Shown piece after piece: positions 1 through 8,200 of a stretch of 64,000 bases of DNA; position 1 is the first letter of the stretch, and each line of letters begins with the position of its first letter. The DNA is from Haloplanus sp. HW8-1 (GTDB lineage Archaea; Halobacteriota; Halobacteria; Halobacteriales; Haloferacaceae). The notes below the pieces were generated by a model. It saw only the letters and a program-made list of their open reading frames with translations, was not told where the DNA came from and did not search any database. Where the stretch lies: NCBI RefSeq assembly GCF_023703795.1, contig NZ_CP098518.1:2170001-2234000 (forward strand), given 5' to 3'. A program made the translations under genes and the position numbers.

Positions 1-2
1 TG

Positions 3-404
3 GAGGACCAGGCAGAACAAACCAACACCGGACTGCCTTCTGGCCGGACGCAAATCGAGACGAGCCTTCGACGCCAGAAGCTACAGCGTATAGCCGACGA
101 GGACATCTCCAATGCAGTGGAGGAAGGGGAGCGGAAGATCCAAGACGTGGAGTCCTCGATCAACTGGCTAACCTTCTCCGAAGACGACCCTGATCTCTGG
201 GATGGGTTCACAGCGGTAGCTCGTCTCTATCCTTATCAACCGGACTTCGGCATGGAGGATTACAACACCACGGTCAAACAGGTGATCCGTGACGGCGTGC
301 CAGTTGCTCAAGCTATCTATCAGGAGCTAGAAGAACTCGGTGAAGAGGCTATTCCGGATGTGAGTGACTCCGGCGAGCAACGACACGACCGAACGTACCA
401 GTAA
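3..404 (+). CDS. Hypothetical protein, 3' part only
   Basis: This frame is open from the window edge to a TAA at 402-404, so the true start lies outside the window. The visible 133 residues are acidic and mostly helical in character, beginning around EDQAEQTNTGLPSGRTQ and ending GEQRHDRTYQ. I see no motif that identifies a family. A GTG at 117 could give a shorter 95-residue product, but the reading frame and haloarchaeal composition continue upstream of it, so a truncated longer gene is more likely. Its neighbours downstream are toxin-antitoxin and recombinase relics, so it may be accessory DNA. Confidence 0.6.
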   Translation, partial: EDQAEQTNTGLPSGRTQIETSLRRQKLQRIADEDISNAVEEGERKIQDVESSINWLTFSEDDPDLWDGFTAVARLYPYQPDFGMEDYNTTVKQVIRDGVPVAQAIYQELEELGEEAIPDVSDSGEQRHDRTYQ

Positions 405-448
405 CGAGTTGTGGGTCAGGCGTGACCGACGCTACTCGGATGGCGCGG

Positions 449-709
449 TCAGCGATGACCGTCGATCCAGCGACACCATGTGTCGAAGTCGCCGGTCCCA
501 CACTGTTCGGCGATGGACTGGAACGTCCCAATCTTCACCCGGTCGTGGAACAGGACGCGTCGCCGTTCGACTTCCGCGGTATCGAGATCGGTATCCTTCA
601 GAGTCGTCTGGATCCCGCGCTGGCGGTCCTTGTACCCCCACGATGTGAGGACACCGACGATCTCGTGTCCGGAGAAATCACCCGACGAGCCGCTCGTCCC
701 TCGAACCAC
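449..709 (-). CDS. HicA-like mRNA interferase toxin
   Basis: The 86-residue product from a GTG at 709 carries the HicA layout: DFSGHEIVGVLTSWGY near the N-terminus, a central strand region, then HDRVKIGTFQSIAEQCG and a C-terminal DFDTWCRWID. HicA proteins are small dsRBD-like ribonucleases that cut mRNA and are neutralised by HicB. The histidine normally found after the WGY segment (as in a GSH motif) is not obvious here; the sequence reads KDRQRGIQTT, so the enzyme may be inactive. An upstream HicB remnant lies in the same strand (710-841). The gene overlaps nothing else real. The family call is from pattern recognition only. Confidence 0.5.
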   Translation of the reverse strand: MVRGTSGSSGDFSGHEIVGVLTSWGYKDRQRGIQTTLKDTDLDTAEVERRRVLFHDRVKIGTFQSIAEQCGTGDFDTWCRWIDGHR

Positions 710-841
710 GGGGTGTCGGTGTCGGCGTCGTGGGGCCTCTTTCGCTAGCTCGACGGCCTCGTCGAGGTTGGCAAGCGTCAGTCGTGAGTACGATCTCGAA
801 CCGCAGTCGCCGACACCGCGACGGAACTCTACCTCGGCCAC
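710..841 (-). pseudogene. HicB antitoxin remnant
   Basis: Directly upstream of and in frame with the HicA-like gene is a segment with LANLDEAVELAKEA, the typical HicB helix (compare the EALENLDAVVDAL helix of the HicB at 7186). The preceding strands that should form the HicB core are scrambled (MAEVEFRRGVGDCGSRSYS). After the helix the frame turns basic, while the +2 frame reads DADTDTPWFEG, which looks like a normal acidic HicB tail. I read this as a hicB gene damaged by a frameshift and an N-terminal deletion. Confidence 0.4.
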
Positions 842-1110
842 TGGAGGGAGGGGTTCGGACTAGACGCTCCTCACCGCTACCGGCTGGAGTCGTTCGCCGA
901 GTGGTGTGAGGCAAACGATCGTCGGACTCTGAGCGACCGCACCGAACGCGACCTCCATGCCTACCGCGTCTATCGCCGGTGAGAGGGCCACCTGACCCCC
1001 GTCAAGCCCCGGGAACGGCTCTCCACGCCCGGGGCGCTCCTCGAAATCTGCTCGCCCGTCGGCGTCGGTTCAGAAATTCCCCTATCGAATGTCTTCCTCA
1101 CGACGGTCAG
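788..1110 (+). pseudogene. Tyrosine recombinase relic (N-terminal core-binding region)
   Basis: From 788 the frame encodes ATELYLGHWREG and then RYRLESFAEWCEAND, followed by a LSDRTERDLHAYRVYRR segment. This matches the SAM-like N-terminal domain of the two intact recombinases in this window (for example FVAWCEENDVDNLNDLTGRDLQ). An in-frame TGA at 980 interrupts it. The frame after the stop still shows a degraded continuation to about 1070. No catalytic domain (box I Arg, HxxR, Tyr) is left. It is a decayed integrase of the same haloarchaeal family, pointing towards the tRNA gene. Confidence 0.5.
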
Positions 1111-1252
1111 CGACGAAGGGCGGGCTAAACGACGTTCGACCACGAACGCGTGGTGAGGCCGTCGAGAAGACGACCCCGACCTCTACCGAGTTTGGAAGAT
1201 CCCATGCCCTGACCCCACAAGAGATATATTTGTCGTCCGCGTTTGGTCATAT

Positions 1253-1510
1253 ATGAACAAGCACTTCGAAGACGCGCTGTACTACATGGGACGGGCCGGC
1301 GAACACGCGAAGGAAGGCGTGATGGAAGAACTCGATCCGCTCGAAGAGCGGTTCCGGGAACTCACCGGTAAGGAGGAGGAACCGGAGCCGTCGCGACTGG
1401 AGACACTGGAGGACGACCTCCGAACCTTGGAGGCGCGGGCTGAAGGGGAGGCGAAGACCGCTATCGCAGATGCCCGTGAACGGATCGACCGGTACCGGTC
1501 GTCGGAGTAA
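1253..1510 (+). CDS. Small conserved haloarchaeal protein, unknown function
   Basis: An 85-residue, acidic, almost entirely helical protein beginning MNKHFEDALYYMGRAGEHAKEG and ending in a helix with DARERIDRYRSSE. The length and sequence resemble a small haloarchaeal family of unknown function that is often found beside tRNA genes. The start is supported by a TATA-like stretch (gagatatatttg, about 1221-1232) roughly 25 nt upstream, giving a nearly leaderless transcript. It lies 42 nt upstream of tRNA-Val in the same direction. I see no catalytic residues or membrane segment. Confidence 0.75.
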   Translation: MNKHFEDALYYMGRAGEHAKEGVMEELDPLEERFRELTGKEEEPEPSRLETLEDDLRTLEARAEGEAKTAIADARERIDRYRSSE

Positions 1511-1552
1511 GACAACCCTTAAGTCGGCGTCCCCAGTATCGGCGTACCACGC

Positions 1553-1627
1553 GGGTTGGTGGTCTAGTCCGGTTATGACGGCTCCTTCACACGGAGCAGG
1601 CCGGCGGTTCGAATCCGCCCCAACCCA
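1553..1627 (+). tRNA. tRNA-Val (anticodon CAC)
   Basis: The 75-nt cloverleaf has acceptor strands GGGTTGG (1553-1559) and CCAACCC (1620-1626) with discriminator A1627, an anticodon stem GCTCC/GGAGC with loop TTCACAC (anticodon CAC, decoding GUG), and a T arm with GGTTCGAATCC. There is no intron and no encoded CCA. The last 14 nt (1614-1627) recur at 12660-12673 and mark the likely attachment site of the adjoining island. Confidence 0.93.
1614..1627 (+). repeat. attL: 3' end of tRNA-Val
   Basis: The 14-nt sequence tccgccccaaccca is the 3' end of tRNA-Val. It recurs exactly at 12660-12673, beside a tyrosine-recombinase gene. This is the usual signature of tRNA-targeted integration, in which the element restores the tRNA end. 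Confidence 0.6.
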
Positions 1628-1671
1628 TTCACTCTCCTCCGGTGTGATGCAGCAGTCCCGTTATCTGACTC

Positions 1672-4521
1672 TCAAGTTCGTCCCGTTTCAGTCACGAGGC
1701 CTCTAAGTTCGTCGATGGACAACGGTTCGATCTCCTGACGGCCACCCGTCTCCGTATACAGAATGCTGGCCGAGATATCCCGATCCGGGTAGACGTCCTC
1801 GGCCACGTGGTAGTAGACACTCAGTTGCTTGCGATACTCCGCTTCGGCGTGCCGCCCACGATCCGTCTTGTAATCGACGATTTCGATTCGATCCGGCAGC
1901 ACGTGGACGAGATCAACGACTCCCGAGATCGTCACTTGTTCGCCGTCGATTGAGAGCGGGAGGTACACATCCTCTTCGACCAGTAGCTTGCCGTCGAGCC
2001 CATCGATGAATCGCTCGACCGTCTCCTCGTCGTCGCTGGCGGGGTCGACGTCCTCCCCGAGCGCATACGCCTCGGCAAAGTCGTGCACACGGGTTCCGAA
2101 CTCGGTCCCGCGACCCTCCTCCACACCCTCGAACGCGTCGTCGCGCATGAGCGTATGCGGCGTGTGGCTCCGTGGCCCGGCTGAAACCGGCATCTCGACC
2201 CGAAGCGTGCTCCCGTCGGTGTCCTCGCGACCGATTTCGGTCAATTCGGGATCGACCGACTCCACCTCGACCGGGAGTTCGTCGATGAAGGTGTTCGGAT
2301 CCTCGCCCGCCGAGAAGACGACGTGACTCTGGGCTCGCGTGATCGCGACGTAGAGGAGGCGACGCTCCTCGTCGTACTCCCGAGGGAGACAGTTCTTGAG
2401 GACGTCTGCCCGCCAGTTGTCGTAGACGTGGGGCAGTTCGTTGGCGTCCGCCGAGTACACCTTCCGCTGACGCAGGCCGATCGGATCCTCGTAGGAGATG
2501 ACGTCGCTCCCACCGCCGCTGGGCGGGAAGCGCCCGCTGTTCATGTTCGCGAGGATGACGATCGGATACTCCAGCCCCTTCGTCGCGTGAATCGTCTGTA
2601 CTGTCACGGAGTTCGTTCCGGCACCTGTGTGGACGTCGTGTGTGCTTCCCGATTCGATGCCACGCTCGATGAACCGGATGAGGTCGCCGCGGGTGAGCGT
2701 CGTCGAGTCGTGGACCGACTGGATGGTGTGGAGCACGACGTCGGCACGCGGTCCGTCGTACCCGTACCGGGCAAACACGCGCCGTGCAACGCCGCCGAGC
2801 GTCTCCAAGTCGTGGAGTTTCTCCCGGAACGCCACCATGTCCGTCGGGTACTCTTCGGTGTCGAGCAGATGGTCGATCTCGTCGAGCGTGTAGCCGGCCC
2901 GTTCGAGCACGGTCGCCCAGCCGCGATCGGCATTCGTGTCGAGGATCCGCAGCCACGCGAGCAGGAGCTTCGCCTGGTCGGTTCTGAAGAGTTCGATCCC
3001 ACCCTCGTAGGCCATCGGCAGCCCGCACTCCTCGGCCGTGCCGAGTAGCTCGCGCCCGAAATCACGCGTCCGTGTCAAGACCGTGATATCCCCGTACTCC
3101 GGCTGGCGAAGGTCGCCGTTCTCGGCCTCGACGCGGTAGCCCTCGCCGGTCACGATTTCCTGGATCTTCGCTAGAACCGCGACCTGCTCTTCGTCGCTCT
3201 GGATCGCTTCGATGGTAGTGTTCTCGTGGTCGGCGTTCGACTGCAGCGAGACGAGTCGGTCGTCGATTGCCTCGGTATCGACGTCGTCGCGGGATGCGGC
3301 GGGGACGCGAAGCGCGTGCTCCGAGAAATCGAGGATCTCCTGCGTCGACCGGTAGTTCTCGACGAGTTCGATGGTGGTGATGGGTCGGGACGGGAACGAG
3401 ACGCGTTCGTGGTCGTCATTCAACTGCTCGATGAAGCGGTCCAGACGGGTTTCGAATTCGACGACGTTGTCGACGTCGGCGTACTGGAAGCTGTAGATAC
3501 TCTGCTTCCAGTCTCCGACGACGCAGATGTTGTTGGTGCCCGCGAGCAGGAGCGCGAGTTTGAACTGGATCTCGCTGGAGTCCTGGAATTCGTCGATCAT
3601 CACGTACTCGAACGCCACCTCGTCTCGCAGCTGGTGGTTCTCACAGAGTACCACGAACGCGAACAGCTGCAGGAACCCGAAGTTCAGGTAGTTCCGCCGG
3701 AGCGCGAAGGTGAGATACGCGTGGTAGACGTCGTGGACGAACGCCTTCAGGTCCGTCCGCTCCTCCTCGAAGGCCCAGCGGGCGAGGTCCTCCGGGACGT
3801 GCTTCCCGCTGCCCCGCACCGCCGGCTTCTTGGGCGCTTCCGGAAGGTAGCATTTGTTCCGCCCGTATCGACCGAGTTTCGACCGGAGCAGCGACTGCTT
3901 GTGCCCGCCGTTTCGGGGCTCGTTCATCGCCTCGAAGTATCGTTCGAACGCGTCGAAGTCGCCATCGAGGTGTCGCTCGCCGTCCCGGTACCAGCCGTCT
4001 TCGGTCGGGAAGACCCCCTTCGCCGCGAGTTGGTTGATCAGGTCGAGGAGTTCGCTGGGATCCGAGAGCGCCCGGAAGAACTCGTCGTACTCCGGATGGG
4101 TGTCGCTGAATCGCCCGATGAATTCGCGGAACAGGGCGCCTTCGACGAGCTCGTCTTCGATGAGACGCGTCGACCCCGTGATTCGATCTTCGATGTCAAG
4201 GTGGGTCGGGGCGGCGTGGCCGTGTTCTTCGAGGATATCGTGACACAGCGAGTGGAACGTCTGAATCGGTGCGTCGGCGAATTCGCGCATCCCGTAGCGA
4301 CAGTTACCGACGATGCGCTCTTTCATTTCGGCGGCCGCGTTGTTCGTGAACGTCACGAGGAGGACGTCTTCCGGGGTGACGTCGGACTGCTCGACGATGT
4401 TCGCGTAGCGGCGCGTCACGGTGAACGTCTTCCCCGTTCCGGCGCCAGCGTCGACGAGGTGGAGTCCGTCGGTGCTGTCGATGAGTTGCTGTTGTCGCTC
4501 GTTCGGTTCGAACTCGGTCAT
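1672..4521 (-). CDS. UvrD/RecB-like superfamily I helicase with C-terminal PD-(D/E)XK nuclease (AddA-like)
   Basis: The 949-residue product has all the main SF1A helicase motifs: Walker A DAGAGTGKT (24-32), motif II MIDEFQDSSE (about 307), motif III VGDWKQSIYSFQ, motif IV VENYRST, motif V TIHATKGLEYP and motif VI RRLLYVAITRA (about 720). The C-terminus adds a RecB-type nuclease: GTRVHDFAE (about 808), VVDLV, then IVDYKT and QLSVYY, which supply the acidic, lysine and Q-x3-Y residues. This is the AddA architecture, used for processing double-strand DNA ends. It overlaps the AddB-like gene upstream by 4 nt (ATGA), so the two are translationally coupled. Its stop lies 45 nt from tRNA-Val, just inside the island. 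A role in repair or in defence against phage DNA is inference. Confidence 0.88.
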   Translation of the reverse strand: MTEFEPNERQQQLIDSTDGLHLVDAGAGTGKTFTVTRRYANIVEQSDVTPEDVLLVTFTNNAAAEMKERIVGNCRYGMREFADAPIQTFHSLCHDILEEHGHAAPTHLDIEDRITGSTRLIEDELVEGALFREFIGRFSDTHPEYDEFFRALSDPSELLDLINQLAAKGVFPTEDGWYRDGERHLDGDFDAFERYFEAMNEPRNGGHKQSLLRSKLGRYGRNKCYLPEAPKKPAVRGSGKHVPEDLARWAFEEERTDLKAFVHDVYHAYLTFALRRNYLNFGFLQLFAFVVLCENHQLRDEVAFEYVMIDEFQDSSEIQFKLALLLAGTNNICVVGDWKQSIYSFQYADVDNVVEFETRLDRFIEQLNDDHERVSFPSRPITTIELVENYRSTQEILDFSEHALRVPAASRDDVDTEAIDDRLVSLQSNADHENTTIEAIQSDEEQVAVLAKIQEIVTGEGYRVEAENGDLRQPEYGDITVLTRTRDFGRELLGTAEECGLPMAYEGGIELFRTDQAKLLLAWLRILDTNADRGWATVLERAGYTLDEIDHLLDTEEYPTDMVAFREKLHDLETLGGVARRVFARYGYDGPRADVVLHTIQSVHDSTTLTRGDLIRFIERGIESGSTHDVHTGAGTNSVTVQTIHATKGLEYPIVILANMNSGRFPPSGGGSDVISYEDPIGLRQRKVYSADANELPHVYDNWRADVLKNCLPREYDEERRLLYVAITRAQSHVVFSAGEDPNTFIDELPVEVESVDPELTEIGREDTDGSTLRVEMPVSAGPRSHTPHTLMRDDAFEGVEEGRGTEFGTRVHDFAEAYALGEDVDPASDDEETVERFIDGLDGKLLVEEDVYLPLSIDGEQVTISGVVDLVHVLPDRIEIVDYKTDRGRHAEAEYRKQLSVYYHVAEDVYPDRDISASILYTETGGRQEIEPLSIDELRGLVTETGRT

Positions 4522-7103
4522 CGGTTGCCCTCCAGGAGCAGGTCGCGGTTGTCCACGTAGCGGTAGTTCGGTTCGCCGCCGAGTCCATCGACTGGGAAGC
4601 GTTCCACCCCGGCACGTCGCTGGTTCAACTCGTCGAGTCGCTCGTCGACGAACGCCTCGAACGAATCGAGGTCGTCCTCGAAGAACGTCCGTCCGCGAAC
4701 GCGAGCCATCTGCCGCATCGCCTGTTCACAGCCCTGTGTGACGTACTTGTAGTCCCCCACGGCCGTTTTCATTCGCTTGATAAATCCCTGCCCGAACGTC
4801 GACTCGATGAGTTCGTCACTGTCGCTCGTGTCCGGCACGGACGCGTCGTCGAACGCTGCTGTGTACGTTTCGTAGTCGACCTGCGAGAGGGTCTTTTGAC
4901 ACTTGTTCGCGCCCTCCTCGACCAGTTCGTCGAAGAACGTCTCCGAGCGAACGTGCGCGTCGAAGGGTATCGGGTAGTACGAGACCGTCGTCAGGGTGTC
5001 GTCGAGATCGACCTCCCCGGCGACGACGTCGTCGAGCGTTTCGAGGAAGTGGAAGAAGGTGAACTCCAGCGGCCGATCCGGATACTGCGCCCGCCAGTGG
5101 GTCAGATACAGCAGTGCCTGGAAATTCGGGGAATCGATCGGGAGGTCGATCGCGGAATTGGTCACGACCGTGGACGCACTTTTGCGACTTCCGCTCTTGT
5201 GGTCGACCAGCCGAGTGGGCGCGTGGACCAGATCGATCTTCCCTTTCAGCCCGAGGTCGTCGTTTTCGAACCAGCGCTCGGTGACCGGTGAGTCGACGGG
5301 GCGGTCGAAGCGATCGGCGAACACGTTGTCCCCCCGGCTGCTCGTGGGGGTCAGGAATGCCTCGTCCGATGGGGGGTTCGTGTCGAAGAACGCGACGATC
5401 GTTTCTACCCCGGCACGGTACTTCGTTCGCCGCGTCGCCTCGTCGACGGATCGCACGAACGGTCGCGTCTCCGCGAGCATGTGCTCGACCACGTTATCGA
5501 CGACGTCTTCGTCGACGAAGTCGGGATGATTGACGTAGAATTCGGCGAAGTCGTGGAAGAGGTTCCCCTCTTTGAAGTAGTCCTCTTCCGGACTGTCGAC
5601 CAGCCTGCCGAAGAGGTAGTCCCGGGGACAGTTGACGTAGGTTCCGAGACTCGATTGACTGATGGTCGTCATCTCGGTAGGAGTCATGTCGACTGACTCC
5701 CTCTCGAACCCCTCGCCACGACGGTCGAACTGCGGCGTGTGGACGTGCGAATCGAGGTCGCTGAAGCGCTCGAACTCCTCGTCGAACAACTCCGAGAAGT
5801 AGAGACACGGCGTCACCGGTGACCCGCCCTTCGCATCCTGAACGAGGTAGTACTGCCTCGCTCCACTCTGGAGGAGCAGCTGGAACTGCTGGATGTTGCG
5901 CGTGTACTGGGCGTCTCGATCGACCCACGGACGTCGTGGGGCGGAGTGCGTCCAGTCTTCGTCCAGCCCGAGATAGAAGACCACGGGCCGGTCGACGTAG
6001 GCCGCGGACTTCGCGTCCGCAAGCAGGACGCCGTCGTTCTCCCTATCCACCGGAACTTCGTAGGTCTGAAGGTAGAACACCAGTTGATCCACCGCTCGCT
6101 CGGTGGCACGCGTCTCGGCAATGCCGAGTGTCTCCAGTTCCTCGGCGAACGCATCGAGCCGATGACCAACGCGCCGCTCGAACGCGCTGAGGGCCTCGGC
6201 GAAGGTTCGAGTCTCGATAGTCTCACAAAAGGAGACGAGCCACTCGATTGCCTCGTCGTCCAGTTCGTACAGCCGTTTCGCGTCGTGTTCGACGTCCAGC
6301 GAGATGCCGAGTCTGGCGAGGAGTGGTCTGCATTCGCTGATGCGGGTGTCCGTGCCGCCGTGTGCGGCGCGCAGCAACTGGACGAACGTGCGATGGTCTG
6401 GGTCGTCTACGAACCCCGGACCGCCGTAGAACGGGATGTCGGCCGCTTCGAGGGCCGACTCGACGAGCGCGGAGAATTCGCTTCCCTGGTCGAGCACGAC
6501 CGCCACCTCATCGGCGTTCGCTTCGGTGACCGCATCGACGACAGTGTCGACGATTGCCGTCGACGAATCGAAGACGTGGAACGGGGGACAGTCGAACTCG
6601 TCGTCGCTGAAGGGGCTGTACGTATCGTACGTTGAAGGAAGAATCGACCGTTCGAGCTGGGTCAACTGGTCGTCCCCGACGACGGCGACATCGCGGTCCC
6701 CGCTGATTCGGTAGTCGGTGAGCTGTTTCGACGTCGTGGGGAGTTCGCCAATATGCTCTACGGCCCGGCGTGTGGCATCGTCGACGTAGGCGTCGTAGTC
6801 GAGGATCGCGTCCACGCGACCCTGATGTTCCCAGCATTGCAGGATGTTCCCGATCGCGTACGCACCGCGCTTCCAGTCGAAGTCTTCGTGCTCGATGAGT
6901 TCGAGGAATGCAACCCTGTCTTCAGATTCCTCGCGTCGGCCTGCGGCGAGCCGACGAGGGGTGATTGCGAAAGCTCCGAGATGGGGCGTATCGAGACGGC
7001 GATTCAACGCGCTGGCCAGTGGTGCGTCCGGTACAACGACGAGATCGTACGTCGAGACAGCATCGTAGAGGTCGGAAATCGGTTTGGCCCGCGGAAATGA
7101 CAC
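4518..7103 (-). CDS. AddB-like protein with C-terminal PD-(D/E)XK nuclease
   Basis: The 861-residue product partners the AddA-like helicase. The N-terminal two thirds resembles an inactive SF1 helicase fold with no Walker A (DLVVVPDAPLASALNRRL near the start, VFYLGLDEDWTH in the middle). The C-terminal nuclease shows SSLGTYVNCPRDYLFGRLV (about 490), GNLFHDFAEFY, KIDLVHAPTRLVDHKSGS and NFQALLYLTHW, giving D, D/E and K active-site candidates. Classical AddB uses four cysteines for an iron-sulfur staple; here the CPRDYLF cysteine is present but the expected C-terminal CxxC-x5-C set is not. I chose the GTG at 7103 because a TATA box (7126-7133) sits about 26 nt upstream; a TTG at 7109 is possible. 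Confidence 0.8.
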   Translation of the reverse strand: MSFPRAKPISDLYDAVSTYDLVVVPDAPLASALNRRLDTPHLGAFAITPRRLAAGRREESEDRVAFLELIEHEDFDWKRGAYAIGNILQCWEHQGRVDAILDYDAYVDDATRRAVEHIGELPTTSKQLTDYRISGDRDVAVVGDDQLTQLERSILPSTYDTYSPFSDDEFDCPPFHVFDSSTAIVDTVVDAVTEANADEVAVVLDQGSEFSALVESALEAADIPFYGGPGFVDDPDHRTFVQLLRAAHGGTDTRISECRPLLARLGISLDVEHDAKRLYELDDEAIEWLVSFCETIETRTFAEALSAFERRVGHRLDAFAEELETLGIAETRATERAVDQLVFYLQTYEVPVDRENDGVLLADAKSAAYVDRPVVFYLGLDEDWTHSAPRRPWVDRDAQYTRNIQQFQLLLQSGARQYYLVQDAKGGSPVTPCLYFSELFDEEFERFSDLDSHVHTPQFDRRGEGFERESVDMTPTEMTTISQSSLGTYVNCPRDYLFGRLVDSPEEDYFKEGNLFHDFAEFYVNHPDFVDEDVVDNVVEHMLAETRPFVRSVDEATRRTKYRAGVETIVAFFDTNPPSDEAFLTPTSSRGDNVFADRFDRPVDSPVTERWFENDDLGLKGKIDLVHAPTRLVDHKSGSRKSASTVVTNSAIDLPIDSPNFQALLYLTHWRAQYPDRPLEFTFFHFLETLDDVVAGEVDLDDTLTTVSYYPIPFDAHVRSETFFDELVEEGANKCQKTLSQVDYETYTAAFDDASVPDTSDSDELIESTFGQGFIKRMKTAVGDYKYVTQGCEQAMRQMARVRGRTFFEDDLDSFEAFVDERLDELNQRRAGVERFPVDGLGGEPNYRYVDNRDLLLEGNR

Positions 7104-7125
7104 GGCCAAACGAGTTCACGTCGAG

Positions 7126-7133
7126 TAATAAAA
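7126..7133 (-). promoter_or_regulatory. TATA box of the AddB/AddA-like operon
   Basis: On the minus strand this reads TTTTATTA, centred about 26 nt upstream of the GTG at 7103. That is the normal spacing for a haloarchaeal leaderless transcript. Confidence 0.45.
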
Positions 7134-7185
7134 CTTCACTGCGACGGACAGGGAAGGGGAATTTATCCGTTTTTCACATCTATCT

Positions 7186-7464
7186 ATGCGCATGAGTATC
7201 GATTCCGGGCACGGATCCGGCCGGGAACCACGGATCACCCTGACCCACAACGAGGATGGGACCTGGACCGCCCGAGACCGCGAAGTCGAGGTGTCCGCTC
7301 AAGGAGAAACGCGAGACGAGGCCCTCGAAAATCTTGATGCTGTCGTTGACGCGCTCGAAAACAACGGTGGGCGTGAACCCACCGAGGAGGAGCTGCAAGA
7401 ACTCGGAATCGATCCCGACGAGAACACACCGGCGCGGGGCGAACTGCCGGACGTTCTCAAGTAA
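7186..7464 (+). CDS. HicB-family antitoxin-like protein (orphan)
   Basis: A 92-residue acidic protein with the HicB/UPF0150 pattern: RITLTHNEDGTWTARDREVEV, then SAQGETRDEALENLDAVVDAL, and a tail with TEEELQELGIDPDE. HicB proteins bind and inhibit HicA ribonucleases and often repress their own operon. No hicA follows; the next frames are unrelated, so this is an orphan unless it pairs with the HicA-like gene at 449-709. A TATA-like atttatcc (7161-7168) lies 25 nt before the ATG, so the transcript is probably leaderless. The gene is divergent from the AddAB-like operon, with an intergenic gap of about 80 nt. Confidence 0.75.
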   Translation: MRMSIDSGHGSGREPRITLTHNEDGTWTARDREVEVSAQGETRDEALENLDAVVDALENNGGREPTEEELQELGIDPDENTPARGELPDVLK

Positions 7465-7512
7465 TTCGCATCTCCAGTTGAGGATATCAGCAAGCCCTGG
7501 ATTCGTTCGGAT

Positions 7513-7905
7513 TCAAGCCCTGTTCAGATAGGAATCCGGAGCGATCCCCTGCTCCGTGAGGAGCATTCGCGCGTCTCGACGCACTGTCTGGTTCTCCGGG
7601 CGGTCCTCGTGAGTTCGAATGTGCTCTTTGATGGACTCTGCAACCTGATCTACCAATTCATCATTCCCACAGTTAGCGACACTCCGGAGTGTTTTTTGAT
7701 AGCCACTCACCGACATCGGCAGCCCCTGTTCCGACCCGAGCACCTCCTCGTTGACTTCCGTAATCTCGTAGAGATGGCCTTTAATTCGCAGCTCCAAATC
7801 CCGATTCACATGGTGAACGCCAATCCGAGTCCGTATATAATCGCGGACTACCAATATTAGCAGTCCCGCGTTTGCCATCACCAGCAATCCCGGGATTGCC
7901 AACAT
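7513..7905 (-). CDS. Hypothetical membrane-anchored protein
   Basis: The 130-residue product has one N-terminal transmembrane helix (GLLVMANAGLLILVVRDYI) followed by a soluble, mostly helical domain ending in TEQGIAPDSYLNRA. The gene is more AT-rich than the flanking helicase genes, consistent with acquired DNA. I recognise no family. The start at 7905 is uncertain because the upstream region contains short repeats (cgggattgccaa at 7891-7902 and 7937-7948). One of these repeats lies inside the first codons. Confidence 0.5.
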   Translation of the reverse strand: MLAIPGLLVMANAGLLILVVRDYIRTRIGVHHVNRDLELRIKGHLYEITEVNEEVLGSEQGLPMSVSGYQKTLRSVANCGNDELVDQVAESIKEHIRTHEDRPENQTVRRDARMLLTEQGIAPDSYLNRA

Positions 7906-8200
7906 CCGAGTTCCGAGATTGCTATTGGACGATATTCGGGATTGCCAATTACTGAATGGTCGGGATCACCTTAGCAAGCAAAGTCGTAACTCTCGCGGAC
8001 GACACAGTAGCGGATTACGACTGATTGGCACCTCACTATCATGCGCTGGATACAGACGGGGAAACTAAAGAGAGCATTCTGCCGGAGAAGTTGAAGCTCC
8101 AGAATCGGATCACCAATTATTCTACTCAGCCACCAACCCCGCCAATTCCACCAATCCCAATTAATTGGACCGTATTTATCACCGGGGTGTATCGGGGCGG
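7906..8200. other. AT-rich intergenic region with short repeats
   Basis: Nearly 300 nt without a convincing gene. The 12-mer cgggattgccaa occurs at 7891-7902 and 7937-7948, with a related agattgct between. On the plus strand from 8026 a short open frame reads LAPHYHALDTDGETKESILPE, which looks like the tail of a lost protein, and then runs into a Pro-rich stretch (8130-8160). The promoter of the following recombinase lies at the right end (tatttatc, about 8170-8177). Confidence 0.4.

Noticed and set aside
8130-8163. Proline-rich tract as a tandem repeat or coding region
   Set aside because: It is a short run of CCA/CCN-type triplets in the tail of a lost frame; no regular repeat unit or second copy is present.
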